A DNA stretch of 64,000 nt from Paracoccaceae bacterium (GTDB lineage Bacteria > Pseudomonadota > Alphaproteobacteria > Rhodobacterales > Rhodobacteraceae): the NCBI GenBank assembly GCA_020425085.1, contig JAGQRW010000007.1, forward strand, positions 682,001-746,000, written 5' to 3'. Below the pieces are notes generated by a model. It was given only the letters and a program-made list of their open reading frames with translations. It ran no database searches and was not told the origin of the DNA. Both the position numbers and the translations under genes were made by a program. Positions 1 to 8,807 of this stretch are shown one piece after another (the stretch's first letter is position 1; each line of letters starts with the position of its first letter).

Positions 1-62
1 GCGGTATCGGTTTTGGTGAGCTTTGTCGCTGGCTGGTGGAGGATGCCTCATGCAACCGCTAG
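1..62 (+). CDS. ddl: D-alanine--D-alanine ligase, C-terminal end (partial)
   Basis: Only the last 19 codons and the stop (60-62) lie in the window. The frame starting at base 3 reads GIGFGELCRWLVEDASCNR, which resembles the C-terminal tail of alphaproteobacterial Ddl (FGEL..W.VEDA). Its end overlaps the ftsQ start at 50 by 13 bases. ddl directly before ftsQ is the standard order of the dcw cluster, which supports the call. Ddl joins two D-alanines for peptidoglycan precursors in the cytoplasm. The fragment is too short to judge function from sequence alone. Confidence 0.72.
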   Translation, partial: GIGFGELCRWLVEDASCNR

Positions 63-925
63 GCACCTCTCGGCGCGACCCGGCCCCCAGCCGCGCGGCT
101 TACCGCATTCAGCGGCTCTGGCTGACGCCGATGTTTCGCACTATCCTGCGCGCCGGCACCCCGGCATTTCTGATCCTGGGGGCCGGGTTCTGGTTTCTGT
201 CGGACGCAGCGCGGGTCGAGAATCTGGCGATGCGCGTCAGCGAGTTGCGCCAGAGCATCGAACATCGCCCGGAATTCATGGTCAACCTGATGCGAATCGA
301 AAACGTCTCGGACGAGGTGGCCGAGGATATCCGCGAAGTCACCGCCGTGGACTTTCCGGTCAGTTCGTTCGATCTTGACCTTGCGGAAATGCGCGGGCGG
401 ATCGAGGAATTGGATGCCGTTGCCGGTGCCGAACTGGTGGTGCGGCGCGGTGGCGTTCTGGAGGTGACGGTGCATGAAAGAATGCCCGCGATCGTCTGGC
501 GCAGCCGCGACGCGCTGGAACTGCTGGACGAGACCGGCCACCGGGTTGCCGCCCTTGATCATCGAACCGACCGGGCCGATCTTGCCCTGATTGCCGGTGA
601 CGGTGCCGATCAGGCGGTGCCCGAGGCGCTGGCGCTTCTGGCCACCGCTGGGCCGATTGCCGACCGGGTGCGGGGATTGCTGCGCATCGGCGAACGTCGC
701 TGGGATCTGATGCTGGACCGCGATCAGCGCATCATGTTGCCGGAAAACGACGCGATTGCCGCCCTTGAACGGGTGCTGGCGCTGAACGAAATCAATGAAC
801 TTTTGGCCCGAGACCTTGTCGCCATCGACATGCGCGACGGTCGCCGCCCGACCTTGCGTCTGGGTGAAGCGGCTGTGGAATTTTTCAAACAGATCACAAC
901 CAATCCGACCGGAGACGATGCCTGA
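50..925 (+). CDS. ftsQ: Cell division protein FtsQ
   Basis: Bitopic divisome protein linking the early Z-ring to the late FtsBL/FtsWI complex. The protein is 291 residues long from ATG 50. A cytoplasmic N-terminus rich in Arg is followed by one membrane segment (about residues 35-55), then a periplasmic POTRA-like region (EVTAVDFPVSSFDLDLAEMR..) and the FtsQ beta domain with the typical ALLDETGHRV-like strand (ELLDETGHRVA). ATG 50 is preferred over a TTG at 23 because GGTGGAGG lies 7 bases upstream. The start overlaps the ddl end, and the stop overlaps the ftsA start (TGATG), so the genes are probably translationally coupled. Confidence 0.9.
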   Translation: MQPLGTSRRDPAPSRAAYRIQRLWLTPMFRTILRAGTPAFLILGAGFWFLSDAARVENLAMRVSELRQSIEHRPEFMVNLMRIENVSDEVAEDIREVTAVDFPVSSFDLDLAEMRGRIEELDAVAGAELVVRRGGVLEVTVHERMPAIVWRSRDALELLDETGHRVAALDHRTDRADLALIAGDGADQAVPEALALLATAGPIADRVRGLLRIGERRWDLMLDRDQRIMLPENDAIAALERVLALNEINELLARDLVAIDMRDGRRPTLRLGEAAVEFFKQITTNPTGDDA

Positions 926-2259
926 TGACCGAACTTTTTCAGACCCAGCGTGCCATGCGCAACCAGCGTCAGGCGGCGATGCAGCGCGGCATCGTGGCCA
1001 TTCTGGATATCGGCACCTCGAAAATTGCCTGCCTTGTGCTCAGGTTTGATGGGGTTGCCAATGCGCCGTTGGGCGAGGGGATCGGTTCGATGGCCGGGCA
1101 GTCGCGGTTTCGTGTCGCCGGCGTCGCCACCACGCGATCACGCGGCGTAAGGTTTGGCGAGATCGACCGCATGGAAGAAACCGAACGCGCCATCCGAACC
1201 GCCGTGCAGGCGGCACAGAAGATGGCCAATGTGCGCGTCGATCACGTCATCGCCTGCTTTTCCGGCGCGCGGCCGCGTTCTTATGGCCTGACCGGCAGCG
1301 TGGATCTGCACGAAGGCGGCGTCAGCGAACACGATATCGCGCGGGTTCTGGCGGCCTGCGATGTGCCGGATTACGGTGCTGACCGTCAGGTTATTCATGC
1401 CCTGCCGGTGAATTTCGCGCTGGACCACCGAAGCGGCCTTTCCGATCCGCGCGGCCAGATCGGCAACCGCCTGTCGGTGGACATGCACATGCTGACGGTG
1501 GATGAATCGGCAATCGAGAACCTGCTTTACTGCATCAAACGCTGCGATCTGGAACTGGCGGGCATCGCCTCGTCCTCCTATGCGTCGGGGGTTTCCTCAT
1601 TGGTCGAGGATGAACAGGAACTGGGTGCGGCCTGCATCGAATTCGGCGGCGGATCGACCGGCATCTCGATCTTTATCCGCAAGCATCTGATCTATTGCGA
1701 CGCGGTCAGGATGGGTGGTGCGCATATCACCTCGGACATATCACAGGGCTTGCAGGTGCCGCTTGCCATGGCTGAAAGGATCAAGACCTTTTACGGCGGC
1801 ATCGAGGCGACCGGCATGGACGACCGTGAAATGATCGACATCAGCAGCGACACCGGCGACTGGGAACACGACCGCCGCGAAGTGAGTCGCGCGGAACTGA
1901 TCGGCGTGATGCGCCCGCGGGTCGAGGAAATTCTGGAAGAGGTGCGGGCACGGCTGGATGGTGCCGGATTTGAACATCTGCCCAGCCAGCGGGTGGTTCT
2001 GACCGGCGGCGGCAGCCAGATCCCCGGCCTTGACGGATTGGCCGGGCGCATCCTTGGCCGGCAGGTGCGTCTGGGCAAGCCCCTGCGCATTCAGGGCCTG
2101 CCGCAGGCGGCAACCGGACCGGCGTTTTCCTCGGCGGTCGGGCTTGGTCTGCATGCGGCGCACCCCCAGGATGAATGCTGGGATTTCGAAATTCCGACCG
2201 ACCGCTATGCGGGCCGTTCCCTGAAACGCGCGGTGAAATGGTTCCGCGAAAACTGGTGA
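925..2259 (+). CDS. ftsA: Cell division protein FtsA
   Basis: Actin-like ATPase that tethers FtsZ filaments to the inner membrane; 444 residues, a normal length. It shows the actin phosphate-1 motif near the N-terminus (ILDIGTSKIACL, about residues 28-39), the SHS2/1C region, a phosphate-2 motif (AACIEFGGGSTGISIF) and the adenosine motif (RVVLTGGGSQIPGL). The C-terminus ends in a basic amphipathic stretch (SLKRAVKWFRENW) that fits the membrane-targeting sequence. The ATG at 925 shares its A with the ftsQ stop. A 192-base regulatory gap separates it from ftsZ. Confidence 0.95.
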   Translation: MTELFQTQRAMRNQRQAAMQRGIVAILDIGTSKIACLVLRFDGVANAPLGEGIGSMAGQSRFRVAGVATTRSRGVRFGEIDRMEETERAIRTAVQAAQKMANVRVDHVIACFSGARPRSYGLTGSVDLHEGGVSEHDIARVLAACDVPDYGADRQVIHALPVNFALDHRSGLSDPRGQIGNRLSVDMHMLTVDESAIENLLYCIKRCDLELAGIASSSYASGVSSLVEDEQELGAACIEFGGGSTGISIFIRKHLIYCDAVRMGGAHITSDISQGLQVPLAMAERIKTFYGGIEATGMDDREMIDISSDTGDWEHDRREVSRAELIGVMRPRVEEILEEVRARLDGAGFEHLPSQRVVLTGGGSQIPGLDGLAGRILGRQVRLGKPLRIQGLPQAATGPAFSSAVGLGLHAAHPQDECWDFEIPTDRYAGRSLKRAVKWFRENW

Positions 2260-2310
2260 GGTGCGCCTGAACGGATGACAACCCGGTCCAATAGGCGAAA
2301 ACACGCCAGA

Positions 2311-2343
2311 ATTCGACACAAACCGCAATATATTGTGTCGAAT
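2311..2343. promoter_or_regulatory. Perfect 11-bp inverted repeat upstream of ftsZ
   Basis: ATTCGACACAA (2311-2321) and TTGTGTCGAAT (2333-2343) form a perfect dyad around an 11-base AT-rich centre. There is no T-run after it, so it looks like a protein-binding site rather than a terminator. The right arm runs into a GAATC (GANTC) site at 2340-2344. Confidence 0.5.
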
Positions 2344-2368
2344 CGCAAAGTTTTTTGATGACCCGGTG

Positions 2369-2383
2369 CTAACGCTCGGTTAA
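2369..2383. promoter_or_regulatory. CtrA-box-like site upstream of ftsZ
   Basis: CTAA-N7-TTAA differs by one base from the alphaproteobacterial CtrA consensus TTAA-N7-TTAA, 69 bases before the ftsZ start. GANTC sites, the target of the cell-cycle methylase CcrM, lie at 2340-2344, 2390-2394 and 2460-2464. In Caulobacter ftsZ is repressed by CtrA and linked to GANTC methylation. The assignment here is inference from the motif and its position. Confidence 0.4.
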
Positions 2384-2451
2384 TATTCGGAATCAGCAGG
2401 TAAAGAAAAAACGGCGAAAACGTCGACCAACGACAAGCAGGCGGACAGCAA

Positions 2452-4092
2452 ATGACATTGAATCTACGGATGCCCGACAAGCAGGATCTACGCCCGAAAA
2501 TCACCGTTTTCGGGGTTGGCGGTGCCGGTGGCAACGCGGTCAACAACATGATCGACAAGGAACTGGAGGGGGCGGATTTCGTGGTTGCGAATACCGACGC
2601 CCAGGCGCTGGCGCAGTCGCGTGCCACGGTCAAGATCCAGATGGGTGTGAAGGTGACCGAAGGTCTGGGCGCGGGGGCGCAACCGCGCGTCGGTGCGGCC
2701 GCGGCCGAGGAAAGCATCGAGGATATCGTCGACCGGCTGGCCGGCTCGCATATGTGTTTCATCACTGCGGGCATGGGCGGCGGCACTGGTACCGGTGCGG
2801 CACCGATCATCGCCCAGGCGGCGCGTGAACTTGGGGTTCTGACGGTCGGCGTGGTGACAAAACCGTTCCAGTTCGAAGGCGCCAAGCGCATGCGCCAGGC
2901 CGAAGAAGGGGTCGAAGCCCTGCAAAAGGTGGTCGATACCCTGATCATCATCCCGAACCAGAACCTGTTTCGCATCGCCAACGAGAAAACCACCTTTACC
3001 GAGGCGTTCTCCATGGCCGACGATGTGCTTTACCAGGGCGTCAAGGGCGTGACCGATCTGATGGTTCGCCCCGGCATCATCAACCTAGATTTCGCCGATG
3101 TGCGTTCGGTGATGGACGAGATGGGCAAGGCGATGATGGGCACCGGCGAAGCATCCGGCGAAGACCGTGCCATTCAGGCAGCGGAAAAGGCCATTGCCAA
3201 CCCGCTGCTGGACGAAATCAGCCTGAAGGGCGCCAAGGGTGTTCTGATCAATATCACCGGCGGTCACGATCTGACGCTGTTTGAACTTGACGAAGCCGCC
3301 AACCGTATCCGCGAAGAGGTGGATCAGGACGCCAATATCATCGTCGGTTCAACGCTTGACCCGGACATGGAAGGCATGATGCGGGTTTCCGTGGTTGCAA
3401 CCGGCATCGACGCCTGTGAAGTTGCCTATGACGACATGCCGGTTCCGCGTCGCAAGATGTCCGAACCGCTGACCCCGAAACGCATTGACGACCCGGTTTC
3501 GGTTCCGGTTGCGGCAGCAAGAACTGATGCCGGCAAGCAGCCCGTCGCTGCCGAAACCATGGCGGATGAGGCAGAGCCAGGCCTGCTGACCGAAGACGAG
3601 GGTGATTTCGAATACGAGTCGCTGGAACGCGAATTGTCGCTGTTTGACGAAACCGAACTGGCGGACGAGGCCGATGATCTGCCGACCCCGGTCTATCAAC
3701 CGGAACGTCGCCCGCAGCCGTCCTTTAACGCCAACGCGGCGATCGAGGGCGATGCGACCGGGTTTGTCGCGCCCAAGCCGCCAAGCCATGCCAGGGTGTC
3801 GCCCCAGGCGATGGCGCGCTTGCAGGCAGCGGTCAACAAGACACCGAAATCGCGCGAACAGGCCCCCCGCGCCGGGGCGACACAGAGTGAAGCGATGTCA
3901 CAAAACGATAAGGCGGGGCGGTTCGGGATCAACAGTCTGATCAACCGCATGACCGGGCACGCAACCGAGCAGCAGGCGCGGCCCAATCCCCAAAAAAACC
4001 CGCCACGGCTGGCTGACGACAGGTTCGAGGCTGTTGACCCCGAACAGGAACGCATTGATATTCCAGCGTTTTTGCGTAGGCAGGCCAACTAG
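2452..4092 (+). CDS. ftsZ: Cell division protein FtsZ
   Basis: Tubulin-like GTPase that forms the cytokinetic ring. The 546 residues are typical of the long alphaproteobacterial form. The GTP-binding signature [10 protein letters not shown] lies at about 109-118 and the T7 catalytic loop NLDFADV at about 211-217. The globular domain ends near residue 320. It is followed by a long, charged, low-conservation linker (about 330-530) and the conserved C-terminal peptide DIPAFLRRQ that binds FtsA and other partners. The ATG at 2452 follows a modest AGGCGG. A rho-independent terminator lies 31 bases after the stop. Confidence 0.97.
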   Translation: MTLNLRMPDKQDLRPKITVFGVGGAGGNAVNNMIDKELEGADFVVANTDAQALAQSRATVKIQMGVKVTEGLGAGAQPRVGAAAAEESIEDIVDRLAGSHMCFITAGMGGGTGTGAAPIIAQAARELGVLTVGVVTKPFQFEGAKRMRQAEEGVEALQKVVDTLIIIPNQNLFRIANEKTTFTEAFSMADDVLYQGVKGVTDLMVRPGIINLDFADVRSVMDEMGKAMMGTGEASGEDRAIQAAEKAIANPLLDEISLKGAKGVLINITGGHDLTLFELDEAANRIREEVDQDANIIVGSTLDPDMEGMMRVSVVATGIDACEVAYDDMPVPRRKMSEPLTPKRIDDPVSVPVAAARTDAGKQPVAAETMADEAEPGLLTEDEGDFEYESLERELSLFDETELADEADDLPTPVYQPERRPQPSFNANAAIEGDATGFVAPKPPSHARVSPQAMARLQAAVNKTPKSREQAPRAGATQSEAMSQNDKAGRFGINSLINRMTGHATEQQARPNPQKNPPRLADDRFEAVDPEQERIDIPAFLRRQAN

Positions 4093-4122
4093 GCCCGGTT
4101 CTCCCCCAGGACGGGTCCAATC

Positions 4123-4153
4123 AAGCGCGCCAGACCATTTTGGCGCGCTTTTT
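4123..4153 (+). terminator. Rho-independent terminator after ftsZ
   Basis: AAGCGCGCCA (4123-4132) pairs with TGGCGCGCTT (4141-4150) across an 8-base loop and is followed by a run of five T. It separates ftsZ transcription from lpxC. Confidence 0.85.
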
Positions 4154-4258
4154 CTATGGTGCGGACATGGTGATTCGCCAGCAAACAAGCGGAAAAAATC
4201 GTTTCGGAACAGGCATCGGCGGGAATCCGCGAGCCGCCCTTGGGATTGTTGCAATCGG

Positions 4259-4278
4259 TCACAAAGATTGAATTGTGA
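4259..4278. promoter_or_regulatory. Inverted repeat upstream of lpxC
   Basis: TCACAA (4259-4264) and TTGTGA (4273-4278) flank 8 bases, about 67 bases before the lpxC start. The CACAA...TTGTG core resembles the inner part of the dyad before ftsZ. Its role is unknown; an operator is possible. Confidence 0.3.
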
Positions 4279-4344
4279 TTACCGCGCGGCTTGTCTAGGT
4301 AAACCAGTGATTAATACCGGGCAAATGAAACCTTGGGGGAATTG

Positions 4345-5265
4345 GTGCAGACTACCATCAAGAATGCCATCAGCATGGTCGGCGTCGGCCTGCATTACGG
4401 TCGCGCGGTGCGGATGCGCATTCTGCCTGCCTCGGCCGAATACGGCATCTGGTTCCGCCGCGTTGATGTTACCGACCGCGACAATCTGATCGCCGCGCGT
4501 TATGACAATGTCTCTGACACACGGCTTTGCACCAAGATCGAGAATGCCGCCGGGGTCAGCGTTTCCACCATCGAACACCTGATGGCGGCACTTGCGGGAT
4601 GTGGCATCCACAACGCGCTGATCGAACTCAATGCGCCCGAAGTGCCGATCATCGACGGTAGTTCCGACCGGTTCGCACGGGAAATCCTGGCCGCCGGCAT
4701 CCGCCACCTCAGCGCGCCGGTCAGGGTGATCCGGGTGTTGCAGGCGGTACATCTCAAACTTGACGAGGTCGAGGTGTCGATCGAACCTGCCGACCATCTG
4801 GAAATCGGCTTCAGTATCGACTTTCCCGGCACCGCCATCGGGCAGCAGGACAAGACCCTGGACATGTCCAACGGTGCCTTTCTGCGCGAACTTTGCAACA
4901 GCCGCACCTTCTGCCGCAAATCCGATGTCGATTACATGCAGTCGCAGGGCCTTGGCCGGGGCGGCAACCTTGGCAATGCCATCGTGGTTGACGGCGATCA
5001 GATCCTGACGCCGGGGGGCATGCGCCATCCGGATGAATGCGTGCGGCACAAGATGCTGGACGCGCTTGGCGATCTGACGCTGGCCGGTGCGCCGATCCTC
5101 GGGCATTATCGCGCCGAACGCGGCGGACATAGGGCGACCAACCTTCTTTTGCGAAAACTGTTCGCAATGCCAATGGCTTATGAGATGTTCACCTGCGACG
5201 AAGCGACCGCAACCCGGTTGCCTGGGGCAGGGGTCAAGCGTTCCGACCTCGGCAAGGTCGCCTAG
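4345..5265 (+). CDS. lpxC: UDP-3-O-acyl-N-acetylglucosamine deacetylase LpxC
   Basis: Zn-dependent amidase that makes the first committed step of lipid A synthesis in the cytoplasm. From GTG 4345 it has 306 residues and begins MQTTIKNAIS, like other LpxC proteins. GGGGGA at 4335-4340 supports this start over an in-frame TTG at 4333. The zinc ligands are visible: H78 (IEHLMA), H235 and D239 (HKMLD). The catalytic H261 is in ERGGH. Its place after ftsZ is the usual one. It has its own upstream region after the ftsZ terminator. Confidence 0.96.
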   Translation: MQTTIKNAISMVGVGLHYGRAVRMRILPASAEYGIWFRRVDVTDRDNLIAARYDNVSDTRLCTKIENAAGVSVSTIEHLMAALAGCGIHNALIELNAPEVPIIDGSSDRFAREILAAGIRHLSAPVRVIRVLQAVHLKLDEVEVSIEPADHLEIGFSIDFPGTAIGQQDKTLDMSNGAFLRELCNSRTFCRKSDVDYMQSQGLGRGGNLGNAIVVDGDQILTPGGMRHPDECVRHKMLDALGDLTLAGAPILGHYRAERGGHRATNLLLRKLFAMPMAYEMFTCDEATATRLPGAGVKRSDLGKVA

Positions 5266-5408
5266 AAGGCAAATTCCTGCGTGATTGCAGGGACAAAGCA
5301 CAGGAAAACTCCACCGAAAGCGTTTTTACTCTTGGCAATATGTGCTAGGTAAAGCCACAATGTGGGCGGCGGATTCTGCCGCGCGAAAAAGAATTGGGAC
5401 AAAGCGGG

Positions 5409-6245
5409 ATGGCGACAGGCGGGATTCTGGCAAGACGGCTGGTCATGCTGTCGCTTGTATTGCTGCTTGCAGCCTGTGGCAGCCGCGAGCGTGGGGTGCC
5501 GCTGGAAAACCAGCCGCCCGAGCAGATTTTCAAATCCGCCGAGGCCAAGTTCGCCTCGCGCAAATACGACGAGGCCGCCAAGCTGTTCAGCGAGGTCGAG
5601 CGGCTTTACCCCTATTCCGATTGGGCCAAGCGCAGCATTGTGATGTCGGCCTATGCCTATCACAAGGACAAGGATTACGAGAACGCCCGCGCCGCGGCAC
5701 AGCGTTACCTTGATTTCTATCCAGCCGACGAAGACGCGGCATATGCACAATATCTGATGGCGCTCAGCTATTATGACCAGATCGACAAGGTCGGGCGCGA
5801 TCAGGGTATCACCTATCAGGCATTGCAGGCACTTCGCGTGGTGATCGAACGCTACCCTGACAGCGAATATGCCAAATCGGCAATCCTCAAGTTCGATCTG
5901 GCGATTGACCATCTGGCGGCCAAGGAAATGGAGGTCGGGCGGTATTACCTGAAACGCAAGCATTTTGGTGCCGCCATCAACCGTTTCCGCGTGGTGGTCG
6001 AGGATTACCAGACCACTACCCACACCCCAGAGGCCCTGCATCGTCTGGTCGAGGCCTATCTTTCGCTTGGCCTTGATGACGAGGCGCAGACGGCTGGCGC
6101 CATCCTTGGCCACAACTTCCAGTCTACCGAATGGTACGAGGCAAGCTATGCCCTTTTGACCGGTCGCGGGCTTGAGATGAAAGCCAAGGGCAATGGCTGG
6201 CTGGCGCAGGTTTACCGCCGGGTGATCAAGGGCGAGTGGCTGTAA
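5409..6245 (+). CDS. bamD: Outer membrane assembly lipoprotein BamD
   Basis: TPR-repeat lipoprotein of the BAM complex that folds beta-barrel proteins into the outer membrane. From ATG 5409 it has 278 residues. A lipoprotein signal peptide ends in the lipobox LLAAC, with Cys23 as the lipidated residue. Tandem TPR-like helices follow (IFKSAEAKFASRKYDEAAKL; FYPADEDAAYAQYLMALSYY; RYPDSEYAKSA), which is the YfiO/ComL pattern. ATG 5409 is chosen over TTG 5394 because it gives a compact signal peptide. It lies 27 bases before recN and is probably co-transcribed with it. Confidence 0.93.
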   Translation: MATGGILARRLVMLSLVLLLAACGSRERGVPLENQPPEQIFKSAEAKFASRKYDEAAKLFSEVERLYPYSDWAKRSIVMSAYAYHKDKDYENARAAAQRYLDFYPADEDAAYAQYLMALSYYDQIDKVGRDQGITYQALQALRVVIERYPDSEYAKSAILKFDLAIDHLAAKEMEVGRYYLKRKHFGAAINRFRVVVEDYQTTTHTPEALHRLVEAYLSLGLDDEAQTAGAILGHNFQSTEWYEASYALLTGRGLEMKAKGNGWLAQVYRRVIKGEWL

Positions 6246-6272
6246 GCGGCCGCCGAAACAGGGGCGGGGCGA

Positions 6273-7922
6273 ATGCTGCGCGGTCTATCCATTCGTGACA
6301 TGTTGCTGATCGACCGGCTGGAACTGGAATTTCAGCCGGGCCTGAACGTGCTGACCGGCGAAACCGGAGCTGGCAAATCCATCCTGCTTGATTCGCTCGG
6401 TTTTGTGCTGGGATGGCGCGGCCCCGCCGATCTGGTGCGCAAGGGTGCCGAACAGGCCGAGGTGGTGGCCGAGTTCGATCTGCCAACGGATCATCCGGCG
6501 CGGCTGGTGCTGGCCGATGCCGGGTTGCCGGTCGATGACAGCCTGATCCTCAGGCGCACCAATACCGCCGACGGGCGCAAGACCGCCTTTGTCAACGACC
6601 GCCGCTGTTCCGCCGAGATATTGCGAAGTGTTTCCGATACCCTGGTGGAACTTCACGGTCAGCAGGATGACAGGGGTTTGCTGGACACGCGCCGGCATCG
6701 GGAATTGCTGGACCAGTTTGCCGGTAATGCCGAACGGCTAGCGGCGGTGCGTCATGCCTGGCGTGACCTTGCATCTGCCCGCCGCGCACTGGAAACACGG
6801 CAATCACGACTGACCGAGATTTCGCGCGACCGCGAATATCTGGAACATGCCTTGGCCGAACTTGACAAACTGGCACCCGAACCCGGTGAAGAGGTCAGGC
6901 TTGATACCTCGCGCCGCCTGATGCAGGCCGCCAGCCGAATTCGGGAAGACATCGCGCGCGCCGAACAAGCGATTTCCGGCGAAGGTGCCGAAGGTGCGGT
7001 GCATGACGCCAGGCGCTGGCTGCAAGGAGTCGAGGCCGAAGCCGAGGGCGGCCTTGATGCCGCCCTTGCCGCCCTTACCCGTGCCGCCGAGGAACTGGGC
7101 CAGGCTCAGGCGGAGATCGAAGGCTTTCTTGCCCGGCTCGATTTTGATCCGACCGAATTGGAAAACACCGAGGAACGCCTGTTCGCCATTCGCGGTCTGG
7201 CGCGCAAACACCATGTCCAGCCGGACGATCTGGGCGAATTGACGGAGCATCTGCGCCAACGGCTGGAAGAAATCACCGGTGGCGAAAGTGATATTTCGGA
7301 TTTGACCAGGGCGGTGGCGGCGGCGCAAAAATTTCATGAACAGGCGGCGGCCGCGCTTTCGACAAGCCGGCGCGCGGCGGCGACAAGGCTTGATCAGGCG
7401 ATGGCGTTGGAACTGCCACCGCTCAAGATGGAACGCGCCCGGTTCATCACCGATATTTCTGATGCCCCTGCCGGGCCTGACGGTTGTGATCAGGTCGGGT
7501 TCAACATTGCTACCAATCCCGGCGCCCCGGGTGGTGCGCTCAACAAGATCGCATCGGGCGGCGAGCTTTCGCGCTTTCTGCTGGCGCTGAAGGTCTGCCT
7601 AAGTGCTGCTGACGGGGTTTCGATGATCTTTGACGAGATCGACCGCGGTATAGGCGGTGCCACGGCCGATGCGGTCGGCCGCAGGTTGGCGGCGCTGGCC
7701 AGTGGCAGCCAGGTGCTGGTGGTGACGCATTCGCCGCAGGTGGCGGCCCTGGGCGATCACCACTGGCGGGTGGTGAAAACAATCAGCGCCGACACCACCC
7801 GTTCCGATGTCCTGCCGATCAGCGGCGGTGAACGCATTGATGAAATCGCCCGCATGCTGGCCGGCGACAAGATCACCGAAGAGGCGCGCCGCGCCGCTGA
7901 GGTGCTTTTGTCGGGGGGCTGA
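6273..7922 (+). CDS. recN: DNA repair protein RecN
   Basis: SMC-like ATPase acting in double-strand break repair; 549 residues. Walker A GETGAGKS lies at residues 29-36. The centre is a long coiled coil rich in Glu/Arg/Ala (about 150-370). The ABC signature SGGELSRFLLALK and Walker B MIFDEIDRGIGG sit near the C-terminus, followed by VVTHSPQVAA with the switch histidine. It is convergent with soeC and separated from it by only 9 bases, with no visible terminator. RecN after BamD is common in alphaproteobacteria. Confidence 0.95.
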   Translation: MLRGLSIRDMLLIDRLELEFQPGLNVLTGETGAGKSILLDSLGFVLGWRGPADLVRKGAEQAEVVAEFDLPTDHPARLVLADAGLPVDDSLILRRTNTADGRKTAFVNDRRCSAEILRSVSDTLVELHGQQDDRGLLDTRRHRELLDQFAGNAERLAAVRHAWRDLASARRALETRQSRLTEISRDREYLEHALAELDKLAPEPGEEVRLDTSRRLMQAASRIREDIARAEQAISGEGAEGAVHDARRWLQGVEAEAEGGLDAALAALTRAAEELGQAQAEIEGFLARLDFDPTELENTEERLFAIRGLARKHHVQPDDLGELTEHLRQRLEEITGGESDISDLTRAVAAAQKFHEQAAAALSTSRRAAATRLDQAMALELPPLKMERARFITDISDAPAGPDGCDQVGFNIATNPGAPGGALNKIASGGELSRFLLALKVCLSAADGVSMIFDEIDRGIGGATADAVGRRLAALASGSQVLVVTHSPQVAALGDHHWRVVKTISADTTRSDVLPISGGERIDEIARMLAGDKITEEARRAAEVLLSGG

Positions 7923-7931
7923 CGGCGGCCT

Positions 7932-8807
7932 TCAGCGCAGGTCGTAATAAAGACCGACCACATGTTCGGCCTCGGCAAAAAACAGCCAGCGCGAGATGAA
8001 AAGGCCGATCAGGTGTGACGCCAGCGCGATCAGCAGCACGAACTGGCCCACAGGAAGAAACAACAGCAGCGCCGCCGGTATCAGGCCCAATGTAACGATG
8101 GCGATCAGCCTGAGTTTTTGCGCGTGTTTGCGCCCCACCACATGAACCAGTTCCTGCAACAGGTAATTGGTGCCGGAATGCGGCCCTTCAAGTTGCCGCA
8201 CCTTGCCCAGTTCACCCAGCCCGGTGGCGGTTTCGATACTGTGACCGGCATTGGCAAACGCCTTGTCGCCAAGTTGCCAGCCGGCCCATTGCAGCGCGCT
8301 GAGCAGCAACAGCAACACCGCCGCCAGCATGGCCTGACCGGCCAGCAGGGCACCGCCCGCCAGCGCATAGGCGAAAAACAGCACCGGGGTAAGCGGCAGG
8401 TTCCAGCGCGGTACGGTTTTCAACTGGTTGTAGATTTTCGAAGTGGTGAACACCGTCAGCAACGCCAGCAGGCCACCGAGCCAGCCAAAGAGTGGCAGCG
8501 CGTGATCGAAAAAGATCAGGCCGATGGCATAAACCGCCATCACCAACAGGGTTGCAACCGCCGCAACCCCCTCACGGCTAAGCCAGCTGGTGCGCCATTG
8601 CCGGAATGCCTTGGCCGCCCTTTGAGGATTGCCAAGATGCAGGGTCGAGGCCAGTAATCCACCAACGCCAAGCGCATAAGCAACAAAGAAATAGCCAAAC
8701 GCCGTCCAGCCCCTTGGTTCGGGAAAGCCAAAGCCGAGGAAAAACAGCAAACCAAAGCCAAGGCCAGAAAGGGCGGTAAAGATGATGACGGATGGGGCGG
8801 GATGCAT
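7932..8807 (-). CDS. soeC: Sulfite dehydrogenase membrane subunit SoeC (DmsC family)
   Basis: Membrane anchor subunit expected to pass electrons from the cytoplasmic SoeAB to the quinone pool. It has 291 residues and about eight hydrophobic segments in the DmsC arrangement, starting with an N-terminal ALSGLGFGLLFFLGF helix and STLHLGNPQRAAKAFRQWRTSW between helices. Its start overlaps the soeB stop (TGATG). As part of an xsc-linked molybdoenzyme operon, sulfite oxidation is the most probable role. DMSO or polysulfide reductase anchors look alike, so the substrate is inferred from context. Confidence 0.78.
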   Translation of the reverse strand: MHPAPSVIIFTALSGLGFGLLFFLGFGFPEPRGWTAFGYFFVAYALGVGGLLASTLHLGNPQRAAKAFRQWRTSWLSREGVAAVATLLVMAVYAIGLIFFDHALPLFGWLGGLLALLTVFTTSKIYNQLKTVPRWNLPLTPVLFFAYALAGGALLAGQAMLAAVLLLLLSALQWAGWQLGDKAFANAGHSIETATGLGELGKVRQLEGPHSGTNYLLQELVHVVGRKHAQKLRLIAIVTLGLIPAALLLFLPVGQFVLLIALASHLIGLFISRWLFFAEAEHVVGLYYDLR

